Source: Chloroflexota bacterium (lineage in GTDB: Bacteria; Chloroflexota; Dehalococcoidia; Dehalococcoidales; JACPPQ01). From it: a stretch of DNA of 42,260 bases. Numbering within the stretch: the stretch's first letter is position 1; each line of letters opens with the position of its first letter. The position numbers were made by a program, and so were the translations under genes. Location: the NCBI GenBank assembly GCA_016190925.1, contig JACPPQ010000096.1:1-42260 (forward strand). Direction: 5' to 3'. The notes beneath the pieces are model-generated. The model made no database searches. It was not told the DNA's origin and worked only from the letters and a program-made list of their open reading frames with translations. This document shows, one piece after another, positions 34,697-42,260 of this stretch.

Positions 34697-36628
34697 ATGA
34701 AATTTCCACGGGCAGGCATAAACTGGTTTAGACATCCGCTCGGCAGCTTAACGCTGCAAAAGAAGATGGGCTTACTTGTCCTGGCCGGACTGACGGTGGG
34801 CCTTGTCCTGCTAAGCTGGCTTGGAATCCAATCGGTGGGTGAAAGCGTGGAAAGAACGCTTCACGAGCGTCTCACCATCGCCCGCGAAATGGCAGGTCGG
34901 CTGGACACTACTCTCACCTTTGCCCTTCTGCAAGTACAGAGCGCGGCCAACGCTAACGATGGGCTGCCTCCAAAAGAGCATTTCCGGCAGGTGGCAGAAC
35001 AAACCCGTGAAACCCTTGCCAAACTGGGGATTGCCACACAGAACATATTTCTCGTTGATAAAGCAGGAGCGGTCCTCGATGTGGAGCCGCAAAACCTCAA
35101 AATCGCTGACCCCACCATATCACTTTACCCTAATTTATCGAGCACAATTGAATCAGGGATATCCGCCATATCCGACCTGGTCTCCAGCCCGTCCACAGAG
35201 ATTCCAGTGGTATTTATCACTGCCCCGGTGAGTAGCAAGGGAAAAATCGCAGGCGCGCTGGTTGTCTCCATCGATATGGAAAACTCAAGCATCAGCGCCT
35301 TCAAACCAAGCGTAACCGTAGGGAAGACCGGATATACGGAGATTGTCGATGGTAACGGAATTGTGCTTGCCCGCACCAGCCCCGGCTTTCCGCCCGCAAA
35401 ATTCGAAAAGAGCGACCATCCCGGACGGTTCGCGAAGCTTATCAGCCAGGGACAGGCTACCGTGGGGACATGCCACAGATGCCATGAGACCGATAGCGGC
35501 GCCGAGCTCGAGAGACGGCAGGACGTGCTGGCATTCGCTCCTCTGTCTACCGCTTCCTGGGGAGTCGCCATCAGGCAATCCGAGGAAGAAGCCCTGGCTC
35601 CGACACAGCGGCTGGAGAGAAGCCTCTTGTTGCTGGGCACCATTTTCCTGGCAAGCATGCTGCTGCTGGTCTGGGCCATGATGCAAGCGATTGTGAAGCC
35701 CCTGAGGATGTTGACCACCGCCGCCAAGAGAGTGGCAGGGGGCGATTTTACAGTAACGATGCCCCTCCACCGCGGGGACGAAATCGGGCAGCTAAGCATG
35801 GCTTTTCACACTATGACGGAAGAGCTCACCAGGGCAAGAGATAAACTGGTCTCCCGGTACAAAGAGGCAAAGCACAAAGAGCAGATAAGGGGACAACTGC
35901 TAAGCAGCGTCATCAATGCCCAGGAAGAGGAGCGCAAGCGGATTGCCAGGGAATTGCACGATGAGCACGGTCAGACGCTCAGCGGGCTGATTTTGAGCAT
36001 CGAGTCTATGGAAAGCATGACACCGCTGCAGCCTCAACTGAAAGATAAGCTGAAAGCTACGAAGCTATCCCTGATTCGCGCCGTCGAGGATATACGGCGG
36101 TTAACGCTTAACCTTCGACCTTCATCGCTCGATGACCTGGGTTTACCTGCTGCTGTTCGAGCCTATGCCGCGAACAGATTGGGAGTTGCCGGCATCCAGA
36201 TGAGGTTCGAGTCCAAAGGAATATCGGAACGCCTCGACCCGGATGTTGAAACTGCCATTTTCAGAATCGTTCAAGAGGCAATCAATAACATCGTTAAGCA
36301 TGCAAAGGCACATAACGTCACGGTTAAACTTACGGCGCAGGAAAGCAAAATTACGGCTGCGGTAGAAGACGATGGGCAGGGTTTCGACGTGGAGTCCGCC
36401 TTTGCTACAAAAATCGGGACAACTTCACTGGGGCTTCTCGGCATCAAGGAAAGGACTACCCTTCTCGACGGCACCTTCACCATCAATTCGAGGGTGGGAG
36501 AAGGCACGCGTCTTGTAGTAGAGGTTCCCCTGGTCATGGCACGGCCGCTCGCAGAGAATTTGCCAGAGAATGAAGGTAGCGCTGCATTTGTCGAGGCAGG
36601 AGCTAAACAGGGAGGAATGGGAAAATGA
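34697..36628 (+). CDS. Sensor histidine kinase (Cache-like sensor with CxxCH, HAMP, HisKA_3, HATPase_c; NarX-type)
   Basis: TM-Cache-TM, TCHRCHETD heme-c motif, RKRIARELHDEHGQTLSGL H-box, GTTSLGLLGIKERTTLLDG. Confidence 0.92.
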   Translation: MKFPRAGINWFRHPLGSLTLQKKMGLLVLAGLTVGLVLLSWLGIQSVGESVERTLHERLTIAREMAGRLDTTLTFALLQVQSAANANDGLPPKEHFRQVAEQTRETLAKLGIATQNIFLVDKAGAVLDVEPQNLKIADPTISLYPNLSSTIESGISAISDLVSSPSTEIPVVFITAPVSSKGKIAGALVVSIDMENSSISAFKPSVTVGKTGYTEIVDGNGIVLARTSPGFPPAKFEKSDHPGRFAKLISQGQATVGTCHRCHETDSGAELERRQDVLAFAPLSTASWGVAIRQSEEEALAPTQRLERSLLLLGTIFLASMLLLVWAMMQAIVKPLRMLTTAAKRVAGGDFTVTMPLHRGDEIGQLSMAFHTMTEELTRARDKLVSRYKEAKHKEQIRGQLLSSVINAQEEERKRIARELHDEHGQTLSGLILSIESMESMTPLQPQLKDKLKATKLSLIRAVEDIRRLTLNLRPSSLDDLGLPAAVRAYAANRLGVAGIQMRFESKGISERLDPDVETAIFRIVQEAINNIVKHAKAHNVTVKLTAQESKITAAVEDDGQGFDVESAFATKIGTTSLGLLGIKERTTLLDGTFTINSRVGEGTRLVVEVPLVMARPLAENLPENEGSAAFVEAGAKQGGMGK

Positions 36629-37290
36629 ATAATCGAAAGATAAGGGTACTGATAGCCGATGACCATGTATTGGTACGCGAAGGCATACGCGCCCTCCTGG
36701 AGGCCCAGCCTGATATCGAGGTCGTGGAGGATGCCACTAACGGCGAGGAGGCGGTCAGCATTACAGAGGCGAGTCATCCTGATATTGTGTTGATGGATAT
36801 TACCATGCCGGTGATGAATGGACTGGAAGCCACCCGCGAAATCAGGCGGCACAGTTCCGAAGTCAAAATTCTGGTGCTGACCATGCACGAGGGAGACGAG
36901 TATTTCTTCAAGATTCTGGAAGCGGGCGCTTCCGGTTATTTCGTCAAAGGCGGCTCTTTCACCGAGCTGATATCGGCGGTGCGGGCAATCTGGCGGGGCG
37001 ATGTTTTCATCCATCCCACCATGGCCAAGAAGCTCCTCAACGACTATCTACAGGGAGTCAGGTCCGGACAGGAAAAAGAGAGCTATGACGGATTGACCAA
37101 CCGCGAACAGGAAATATTGAGGCTTGTGGCGGAAGGCAACAACAACCAGGAAATTGCGGAGAACCTGGTGCTCAGCCCGGCAACGGTGCAAACCCACCGT
37201 GCCAACATAATGTCAAAACTGAGGTTGCACGACCGGACAGAGCTGGTGAAATATGCCCTGCGGCATAGAATCATAGTCCTGGATACTTAA
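36625..37290 (+). CDS. NarL/FixJ-family response regulator
   Basis: LIADDHVLVREGIRALL, DIVLMDITMPVMNGLEA, LTNREQEILRLVAEGNNNQEIAENLVLSPATVQTHRANIM; overlaps kinase by ATGA. Confidence 0.95.
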   Translation: MNNRKIRVLIADDHVLVREGIRALLEAQPDIEVVEDATNGEEAVSITEASHPDIVLMDITMPVMNGLEATREIRRHSSEVKILVLTMHEGDEYFFKILEAGASGYFVKGGSFTELISAVRAIWRGDVFIHPTMAKKLLNDYLQGVRSGQEKESYDGLTNREQEILRLVAEGNNNQEIAENLVLSPATVQTHRANIMSKLRLHDRTELVKYALRHRIIVLDT

Positions 37291-37294
37291 AACT

Positions 37295-37319
37295 ATGTAG
37301 TCGTCTACATTGTATGTAG
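37295..37319. promoter_or_regulatory. Alternating inverted repeats after response-regulator gene
   Basis: ATGTAG tcgt CTACAT tgt ATGTAG. Confidence 0.5.
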
Positions 37320-37399
37320 TACACCAGCCCTCTAATCTCCACTGTTTATAGTACCCAAGTTCCACTCTTACGTGTATACTTATCTCCTGCATTCTATGC

Positions 37400-37417
37400 T
37401 ACCATGTAATCATGGTA
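37400..37417. promoter_or_regulatory. Perfect dyad, candidate regulator-binding site
   Basis: TACCATG taat CATGGTA. Confidence 0.5.
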
Positions 37418-37598
37418 AGTGACATTTCCTCATATTCTCCAACGATAGTACGTTCCACAACATCATTATATCCACTACAGTCTTTTCTGATAAGTTCTAG
37501 TGCATTATTGACGCATCATATCCGATTAATTCACTGGTCTGGTGGTTTGTACACAATATGGGAATAGAACGCTATAACGAAGGAGGTCTCTGGATTAA

Positions 37599-38375
37599 AT
37601 GGAAGCATGGATGATTTTTCTAATTGTCGTAGCGGCACTGGTTCTTTTAGCTTTATCAGTCAGGGTTGTAAAGCAGTACGAGCGCGGCGTGCTGTTTCGC
37701 TTCGGGCGAGTGGTCGGAGTGAGGCAGCCCGGGCTGAACTTTATCCTGCCCGGCATCGACCGACTGCCCAAGGTCAGCCTCCGTGTGCAGACAACCGTGC
37801 TGGAGCCGCAGGAGGTCATCACCAGGGATAATGTTACGGTCAAAGTGGACGCCGTGGTCTATTTCATGGTCATCGACCCGCAAAAGGCGGTAATCAACGT
37901 GGAAGACTGGCGGGAAGCCATTATCCAGCTCGCCCTGACCACTCTCAGGAGCGTCCTGGGACAATCCGAGCTCGATGAGCTGCTTTCCCACCGCGACCAG
38001 ATTAACCTGAGGCTGCGGGAGATTATCGACGAGCAAACAGAGGAGCCCTGGGGCGTCAGGGCAACGCTGGTGGAGGTTAAGGACGTACTCCTGCCCGAGG
38101 CGATGCAGCGGGCTATGGCACGGCAGGCTGAATCCGAACGGGAAAAGCGCGCCAAGATTATTCACGCGCATGGCGAACGTGAAGCCGCCGAGACCCTGGC
38201 AGCCGCGGCAGAGATAATCCAGAGACAGCCGGCGGCGCTGCAGCTGCGCTACCTTCAGACCCTGGTCGAGATATCGGGTGAGAAAAACACGACCATCATA
38301 CCATTGCCGATAGATATTATTAACGCCCTGTCCACCAAGACTCCTCTCAAGCAGTATCTGGGAGGAGGCAGCTAA
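37599..38375 (+). CDS. Slipin / SPFH (stomatin-like) family protein
   Basis: [58 protein letters not shown]. Confidence 0.94.
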   Translation: MEAWMIFLIVVAALVLLALSVRVVKQYERGVLFRFGRVVGVRQPGLNFILPGIDRLPKVSLRVQTTVLEPQEVITRDNVTVKVDAVVYFMVIDPQKAVINVEDWREAIIQLALTTLRSVLGQSELDELLSHRDQINLRLREIIDEQTEEPWGVRATLVEVKDVLLPEAMQRAMARQAESEREKRAKIIHAHGEREAAETLAAAAEIIQRQPAALQLRYLQTLVEISGEKNTTIIPLPIDIINALSTKTPLKQYLGGGS

Positions 38376-38401
38376 CGAGTCGCGGGAGGACCGATAGATT
38401 A

Positions 38402-38995
38402 ATGAGGTGGACTAGAGTTATGAACGGAGAAACACAAGGCCTGGCAACAACCGAAAAATGGTGGCAGCAGTTTCGGTGGTGGTTTGCATGCGCCGCGGTG
38501 GTTGCCGCTGCCATTACCGGTTTCTTGTTCGCAGGAACGCAAACCAGCGCCGATTCACCTGCCGGCGAGCCGCTGAACTGCACCAGCTGTCACAGCAAAA
38601 CAGCGCTGCGGTTTCATGATAAGCTCGGCTCAGGGAACACGGCCTGCCTGGTGTGTCATGACGCCACGGATATGAAGAAGCTGCGCCTGCTCAATGGCAA
38701 TACGCTGCCGCGCTCAGAGTCCAGCCAGGTCTGCGGACAGTGCCATCAGGAACGCTACGCCGCCTGGAAAGCGGGAACGCATGGTATCCCGGGCACCGTT
38801 GCCGCAGTATCCTGCACCACCTGCCATAATCCTCACCAGCCGCAGATGGCTTTCCTGAATATGACCAAGCCCCACCCACCCCCGGACCACACACCGCCTC
38901 CGCCATCGGTGGACCTGGCGGTAATACTCGGCACCACTTTCTTATCTTTAGTAGTAATCGGCATAGTAATCTCGAAGCAAAGGAAGCCGGCGTGA
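38402..38995 (+). CDS. Membrane-anchored tetraheme cytochrome c
   Basis: Four CxxCH: CTSCH, CLVCH, CGQCH, CTTCH; N- and C-terminal hydrophobic segments. Confidence 0.88.
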   Translation: MRWTRVMNGETQGLATTEKWWQQFRWWFACAAVVAAAITGFLFAGTQTSADSPAGEPLNCTSCHSKTALRFHDKLGSGNTACLVCHDATDMKKLRLLNGNTLPRSESSQVCGQCHQERYAAWKAGTHGIPGTVAAVSCTTCHNPHQPQMAFLNMTKPHPPPDHTPPPPSVDLAVILGTTFLSLVVIGIVISKQRKPA

Positions 38996-39867
38996 GACAG
39001 ATTGAGCGCAGAGACTTTTTGAAATATGCGGGCGGACTGGTAGGAGTTACGCTACTGGGTCAATACACCCGCCTTTCATTGACCCGTGAGAATGCAGGAG
39101 CTTCAGGCGCGGTAAATCCAGTTGAATCGAAAGCCGTAAGAGCCAAGATGCGGGCCGCCGATGGGCTTGGAACGGACATCGACCCCGGCAAGAAGTTCGG
39201 CCTGGCCATAGATGTAGGCGCATGCATCGGTTGCCGGAGGTGCATGTGGGCCTGCAAAGAGGAGAACAACATTCCCGATACCATCACTCCTCTGTGGATA
39301 GAAGTCTTTCGCATGGAAGACAGCGCAGGTCTGACCGGACATCCTTCAATGGAAGACCTGCTCAACGGGAGCACCACCTCCTATGAGAAGTCACCCGAAG
39401 AGGGGCACTGGTACATGCCTGCCCAGTGCAATCACTGTGATAATCCTCCATGTGTCAAGGTCTGCCCGGTGGGGGCGACTTACAAGGATAAAGACGGTCT
39501 TGTGTTGATGGACTACGATAGATGTATCGGCTGCCGGTTCTGCGTGGTGGCTTGTCCCTACAGCGCCCGCCGCTTCAACTGGTCGAATCCCTCGGTTGCG
39601 GCTGATAAAGTCAACCCCCTGGTGCCGCTGCGCCCGGTGGGAGTAGTCGAAAAATGCACCTTTTGCGTACATCGCACCAGGCAGGGAAAGCTGCCCCGAT
39701 GCGTGGAAGTTTGTCCCGTTGGGGCCAGGCACTTCGGCGACCTGAACAACCCCGATAGCGAAGTGTCCAGGATACTGAAGGCAAATCCGGGATTCCGTCT
39801 TCTGGAGGAGGTCAACACCAAGCCGAATATCTGGTACATCACCAGGGGTAAGAAATATACGAGGTAG
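38992..39867 (+). CDS. Tat-exported 4x[4Fe-4S] ferredoxin (DmsB/PsrB/NrfC-like)
   Basis: RRDFLKYAGG Tat signal; CIGCRRCMWAC, CNHCDNPPCVKVCP, CIGCRFCVVACP, CTFC...CVEVCP; 4-nt overlap with cytochrome. Confidence 0.93.
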   Translation: MRQIERRDFLKYAGGLVGVTLLGQYTRLSLTRENAGASGAVNPVESKAVRAKMRAADGLGTDIDPGKKFGLAIDVGACIGCRRCMWACKEENNIPDTITPLWIEVFRMEDSAGLTGHPSMEDLLNGSTTSYEKSPEEGHWYMPAQCNHCDNPPCVKVCPVGATYKDKDGLVLMDYDRCIGCRFCVVACPYSARRFNWSNPSVAADKVNPLVPLRPVGVVEKCTFCVHRTRQGKLPRCVEVCPVGARHFGDLNNPDSEVSRILKANPGFRLLEEVNTKPNIWYITRGKKYTR

Positions 39868-39869
39868 AA

Positions 39870-41168
39870 ATGTTACAGAGAGTAGCTAGAGCACAGGGAC
39901 ATAACGAGCGCATCGAGCAGTTGCTGAGGCCGATGCTTCAGACCAGCCCGCTTTTCTATGTTTTTTGCGGCATACTGCTGACAATAATAATCTGGTTTGC
40001 TTATGCCTGGTACATACAGTTGACCCACGGCCTGGGAGTCACCGCCATGAGGACGCCCGTGGGGGCCGCATGGGGGGTGTACATCGCCAGTTTCGTGTTT
40101 TTTGCCTCGATGGCGCACGGGGGCATGGCAGTCTCGGCGTCGGTGCGTTTGCTCAAGCTGCGCCGCCTCCTGCCGGTGGCCCGAATGGGTGAAGTGCTCA
40201 CCGCCGTCTGCCTGATGATGGCCGGATTAAGCATTGTCATCGATATGGGCAGGCCGGACCGGGCATTCAGCATGCTATTCTACTGGCCTCAAAGGGTAGT
40301 CTCGTCTCCGCTTAGCTGGGACATGACTGTAATAATACTTTACTTTACGCTATCCGCTTCTTATCTCTGGCTCACCATGCGCAGCGACCTGCTACATTGC
40401 GAAAAAAGGTTTTCACGCAGAGGCATCATCTACCGGCTCCTTCTGATAGGCTACCAGCCGGGCGAAAAAGAAAGGGTGGACCGGCTGGCATGGTGGCTCT
40501 CCATTGCAATTGTCTTCCTGATAGTGATGCTCAGCGGCGGCGTCATCCCCTGGATTTTCGGGCTGATGTCATCAAGGCCGGGATGGTTCAGCGCGCTGGC
40601 AGGACCGTACTTCCTGACCGCGGCAATTGCTTCATCGATTGCGGCAGTCATCCTGGTAGCCGGTATTTTGAGAAAGGTTTATCACTGGCAAGAACACATC
40701 GACCCGGCAATCTTCAAAGGGCTGAGCGTTTTTCTGGGCGTCGTTTCATTGTTCTACATGTATCTTACCTATGCCGAACAGATTACCATGAGATACGCCG
40801 CCCCCGAAGCGGAAACCATGGTATCCGAGATGCTGCTACAAGGAGAGCTTGCTCCTCTCTACTGGGGCATGCTGATTCTGGGATTCATCGTGCCTTCACT
40901 GATGCTGATAATTCAAGCTATGCGACCGGGGTGGTTCAGCATAACCAGGACTGTGCTTGCCTCCGGTGTCATCATCGCCGCCTTCTGGCTCAAGCGTTTC
41001 TTCATCGTGGTGCCATCCCTGCTGAGGCCATTGCTGCCGTTCCCTACCGGGACCTACCAGCCTACATGGATTGAGTGGTCCATACTCGCAGGCACATTCG
41101 CCATTGCCGTTCTTATCTATACTTTGTATCTTAAAATATTGCCGATAATGGAACTAGGGGAGGAATAA
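39870..41168 (+). CDS. NrfD/PsrC-family polysulfide reductase-like membrane subunit
   Basis: Multi-TM protein immediately after NrfC-like gene; GAAWGVYIASFVFFASMAHGGMAVSA. Confidence 0.88.
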   Translation: MLQRVARAQGHNERIEQLLRPMLQTSPLFYVFCGILLTIIIWFAYAWYIQLTHGLGVTAMRTPVGAAWGVYIASFVFFASMAHGGMAVSASVRLLKLRRLLPVARMGEVLTAVCLMMAGLSIVIDMGRPDRAFSMLFYWPQRVVSSPLSWDMTVIILYFTLSASYLWLTMRSDLLHCEKRFSRRGIIYRLLLIGYQPGEKERVDRLAWWLSIAIVFLIVMLSGGVIPWIFGLMSSRPGWFSALAGPYFLTAAIASSIAAVILVAGILRKVYHWQEHIDPAIFKGLSVFLGVVSLFYMYLTYAEQITMRYAAPEAETMVSEMLLQGELAPLYWGMLILGFIVPSLMLIIQAMRPGWFSITRTVLASGVIIAAFWLKRFFIVVPSLLRPLLPFPTGTYQPTWIEWSILAGTFAIAVLIYTLYLKILPIMELGEE

Positions 41169-41169
41169 T

Positions 41170-41358
41170 ATGATAGGTCTAGTAATCATCGGAGTAATAC
41201 TCGTGCCGGTCATCGCCATAATCGCAACGTTCATGCTGGAAACACGGCGAAAGCCCAGGGTGCCCGGCCTGTTCCTCGGCTCGCTGGTAGTGCAGGTTAC
41301 GGGCATCGTAGCATCCTTTGTGTTGCTTGGCGCTTTGATGGGAATGCTGATTCCGTAA
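41170..41358 (+). CDS. Small two-TM membrane protein of the NrfD cluster
   Basis: 62-aa hydrophobic ORF, 1 nt after the NrfD stop codon. Confidence 0.65.
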   Translation: MIGLVIIGVILVPVIAIIATFMLETRRKPRVPGLFLGSLVVQVTGIVASFVLLGALMGMLIP

Positions 41359-41462
41359 GCAAGAAGCTTTCAGCCGTCAGCTTTCAGTTTTCAGAGTGAC
41401 GTTAGCCGATGCGACAAAACCCGCCAGACAATACAGGATATATGGACTAATGTGTGCTGGCG

Positions 41463-41521
41463 GGAAACGAATCAAAGCTAAATAGCTATGAGGATTCGTT
41501 TTTTGCGTAAGTTATGTCAAG
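41463..41521 (+). repeat. Dispersed hairpin repeat family, copy C
   Basis: GGAAACGAATCAAAGCTAAATAGCTATGAGGATTCGTTTTTTGCGTAAGTTATGTCAAG. Confidence 0.75.
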
Positions 41522-41937
41522 CTCTCAGCGGTCAGCTATCAGCTTTCAGTCTTCCCCGCCATACCCTGAGATTCTTCAGTCGCCCCGCCAAAGGCGGGCG
41601 GACTACTTCAGAATGACATCATCGGACACTCTCGGACTTTATCCCCCTTATTGTTTGCTGCTTTCGGTTTTCAGCCTTCCCTCCCCCAAGACTCTTTAAT
41701 CATCCTTCGGCAAACTCCAATTACCTCCGATGACTTGAGTAGGAGTACCAATTTCTCACATCCAGTTTTGAGGCTGAAAAATGCTGTTTCTCAAACTTCC
41801 TATGACGTTCAGGTGATTTACAAAAATCTGTTTCCAGTATCAAATTATGAGGAGCGATTTCTTACTTTAGTACCCCCGGAAGAACGGTAACAAAGCAGGG
41901 CAAACCTTTGTTTTTAAGTTAAAGAGGAAAATTTGAA

Positions 41938-41961
41938 GGGCGACCTGGTGAGAGGTCGCCC
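41938..41961. repeat. Palindromic REP-like hairpin
   Basis: GGGCGACC tggtgaga GGTCGCCC. Confidence 0.65.
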
Positions 41962-42166
41962 GTTTGAAGGCTTAAGAAATAAACTGACTGGCTGGCCAGT
42001 TCTCCGCTGCCTTCATATCTATTATAAAGCAGAACCAGTGAATTTTCAATACTCTGTGCCCAGCCAGCGAAAAGGAGGTGCATAGGGCAAAGCAAGTATT
42101 AGCGGACAAACTCTTATATCGTTATGTCTCAAACAAAAACGGACAAAGAGTCATGAAGGAGCTGGA

Positions 42167-42260
42167 ATGAAGAAACTATTAATGGTAGCCTTGTTTTGTT
42201 TAGCGATACTGGGCACAATCGTTGGCACCGTTGCCGCCCAGACCAGCCTGGCCAATGTCA
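42167..42260 (+). CDS. 5' end of a secreted protein (truncated by window edge)
   Basis: MKKLLMVALFCLAILGTIVGTVAAQTSLANV signal peptide; AAGGAGCTGGA SD. Confidence 0.75.
   Translation, partial: MKKLLMVALFCLAILGTIVGTVAAQTSLANV

Noticed and set aside
41651-41890. 79-aa ORF near the window end
   Set aside because: No SD, no motif, overlaps repeat-rich intergenic sequence
42070-42170. Possible 32-aa ORF after AAAAGGAGGTG
   Set aside because: The only start (GTG) overlaps the SD itself; no other support
1-42260. tRNA, rRNA, CRISPR arrays, prophage or toxin-antitoxin/defence systems
   Set aside because: No T-loop/anticodon patterns, regular spacer arrays, cas/phage proteins or paired small TA ORFs were recognised by reading

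Overview
This 42.3 kb window is chromosomal bacterial DNA. Gene content and the hflX-dapL-dapF order suggest Chloroflexota/Dehalococcoidia, but that is inference. Main blocks: hflX-dapL-dapF; a DUF2520-panD-panB-panC pantothenate operon behind a consensus promoter and a structured, terminator-ending leader; a three-gene NuoE/NuoF/HoxU-like diaphorase module with no catalytic partner; an NrpR/DUF128-type regulator; a CDF cation exporter; an aldehyde:ferredoxin oxidoreductase (AOR) family gene next to a DctM/DctQ/DctP TRAP transporter; an OYE-type flavin oxidoreductase; and a c-heme-motif sensor kinase/response regulator followed by slipin and a tetraheme cytochrome c / 4x[4Fe-4S] / NrfD module. 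Strongest non-obvious observations: (1) a C-GCAxxG-C-C family gene read through an in-frame TGA (4407-4409) as a selenoprotein, with a bacterial-SECIS-like hairpin directly after the TGA; the ORF track keeps only its C-terminal part. (2) A 120-bp MITE-like element (21652-21771) with 16-bp TIRs and a 5-bp TSD, inserted into a CCCGTATC[A/G]AGTACGGG palindromic repeat. (3) A 204-bp element (26560-26763) with CTAG-bounded TIRs resembling IS630/mariner target use. (4) A dispersed hairpin repeat family with a compensatory base-pair change. (5) A lipoprotein gene with a promoter G8 tract, a Shine-Dalgarno-sequestering hairpin and a signal-peptide frameshift. (6) A possible ATA start codon for hflX. 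No tRNA, rRNA or CRISPR array was recognised. All calls come from reading the sequence; no searches were run.
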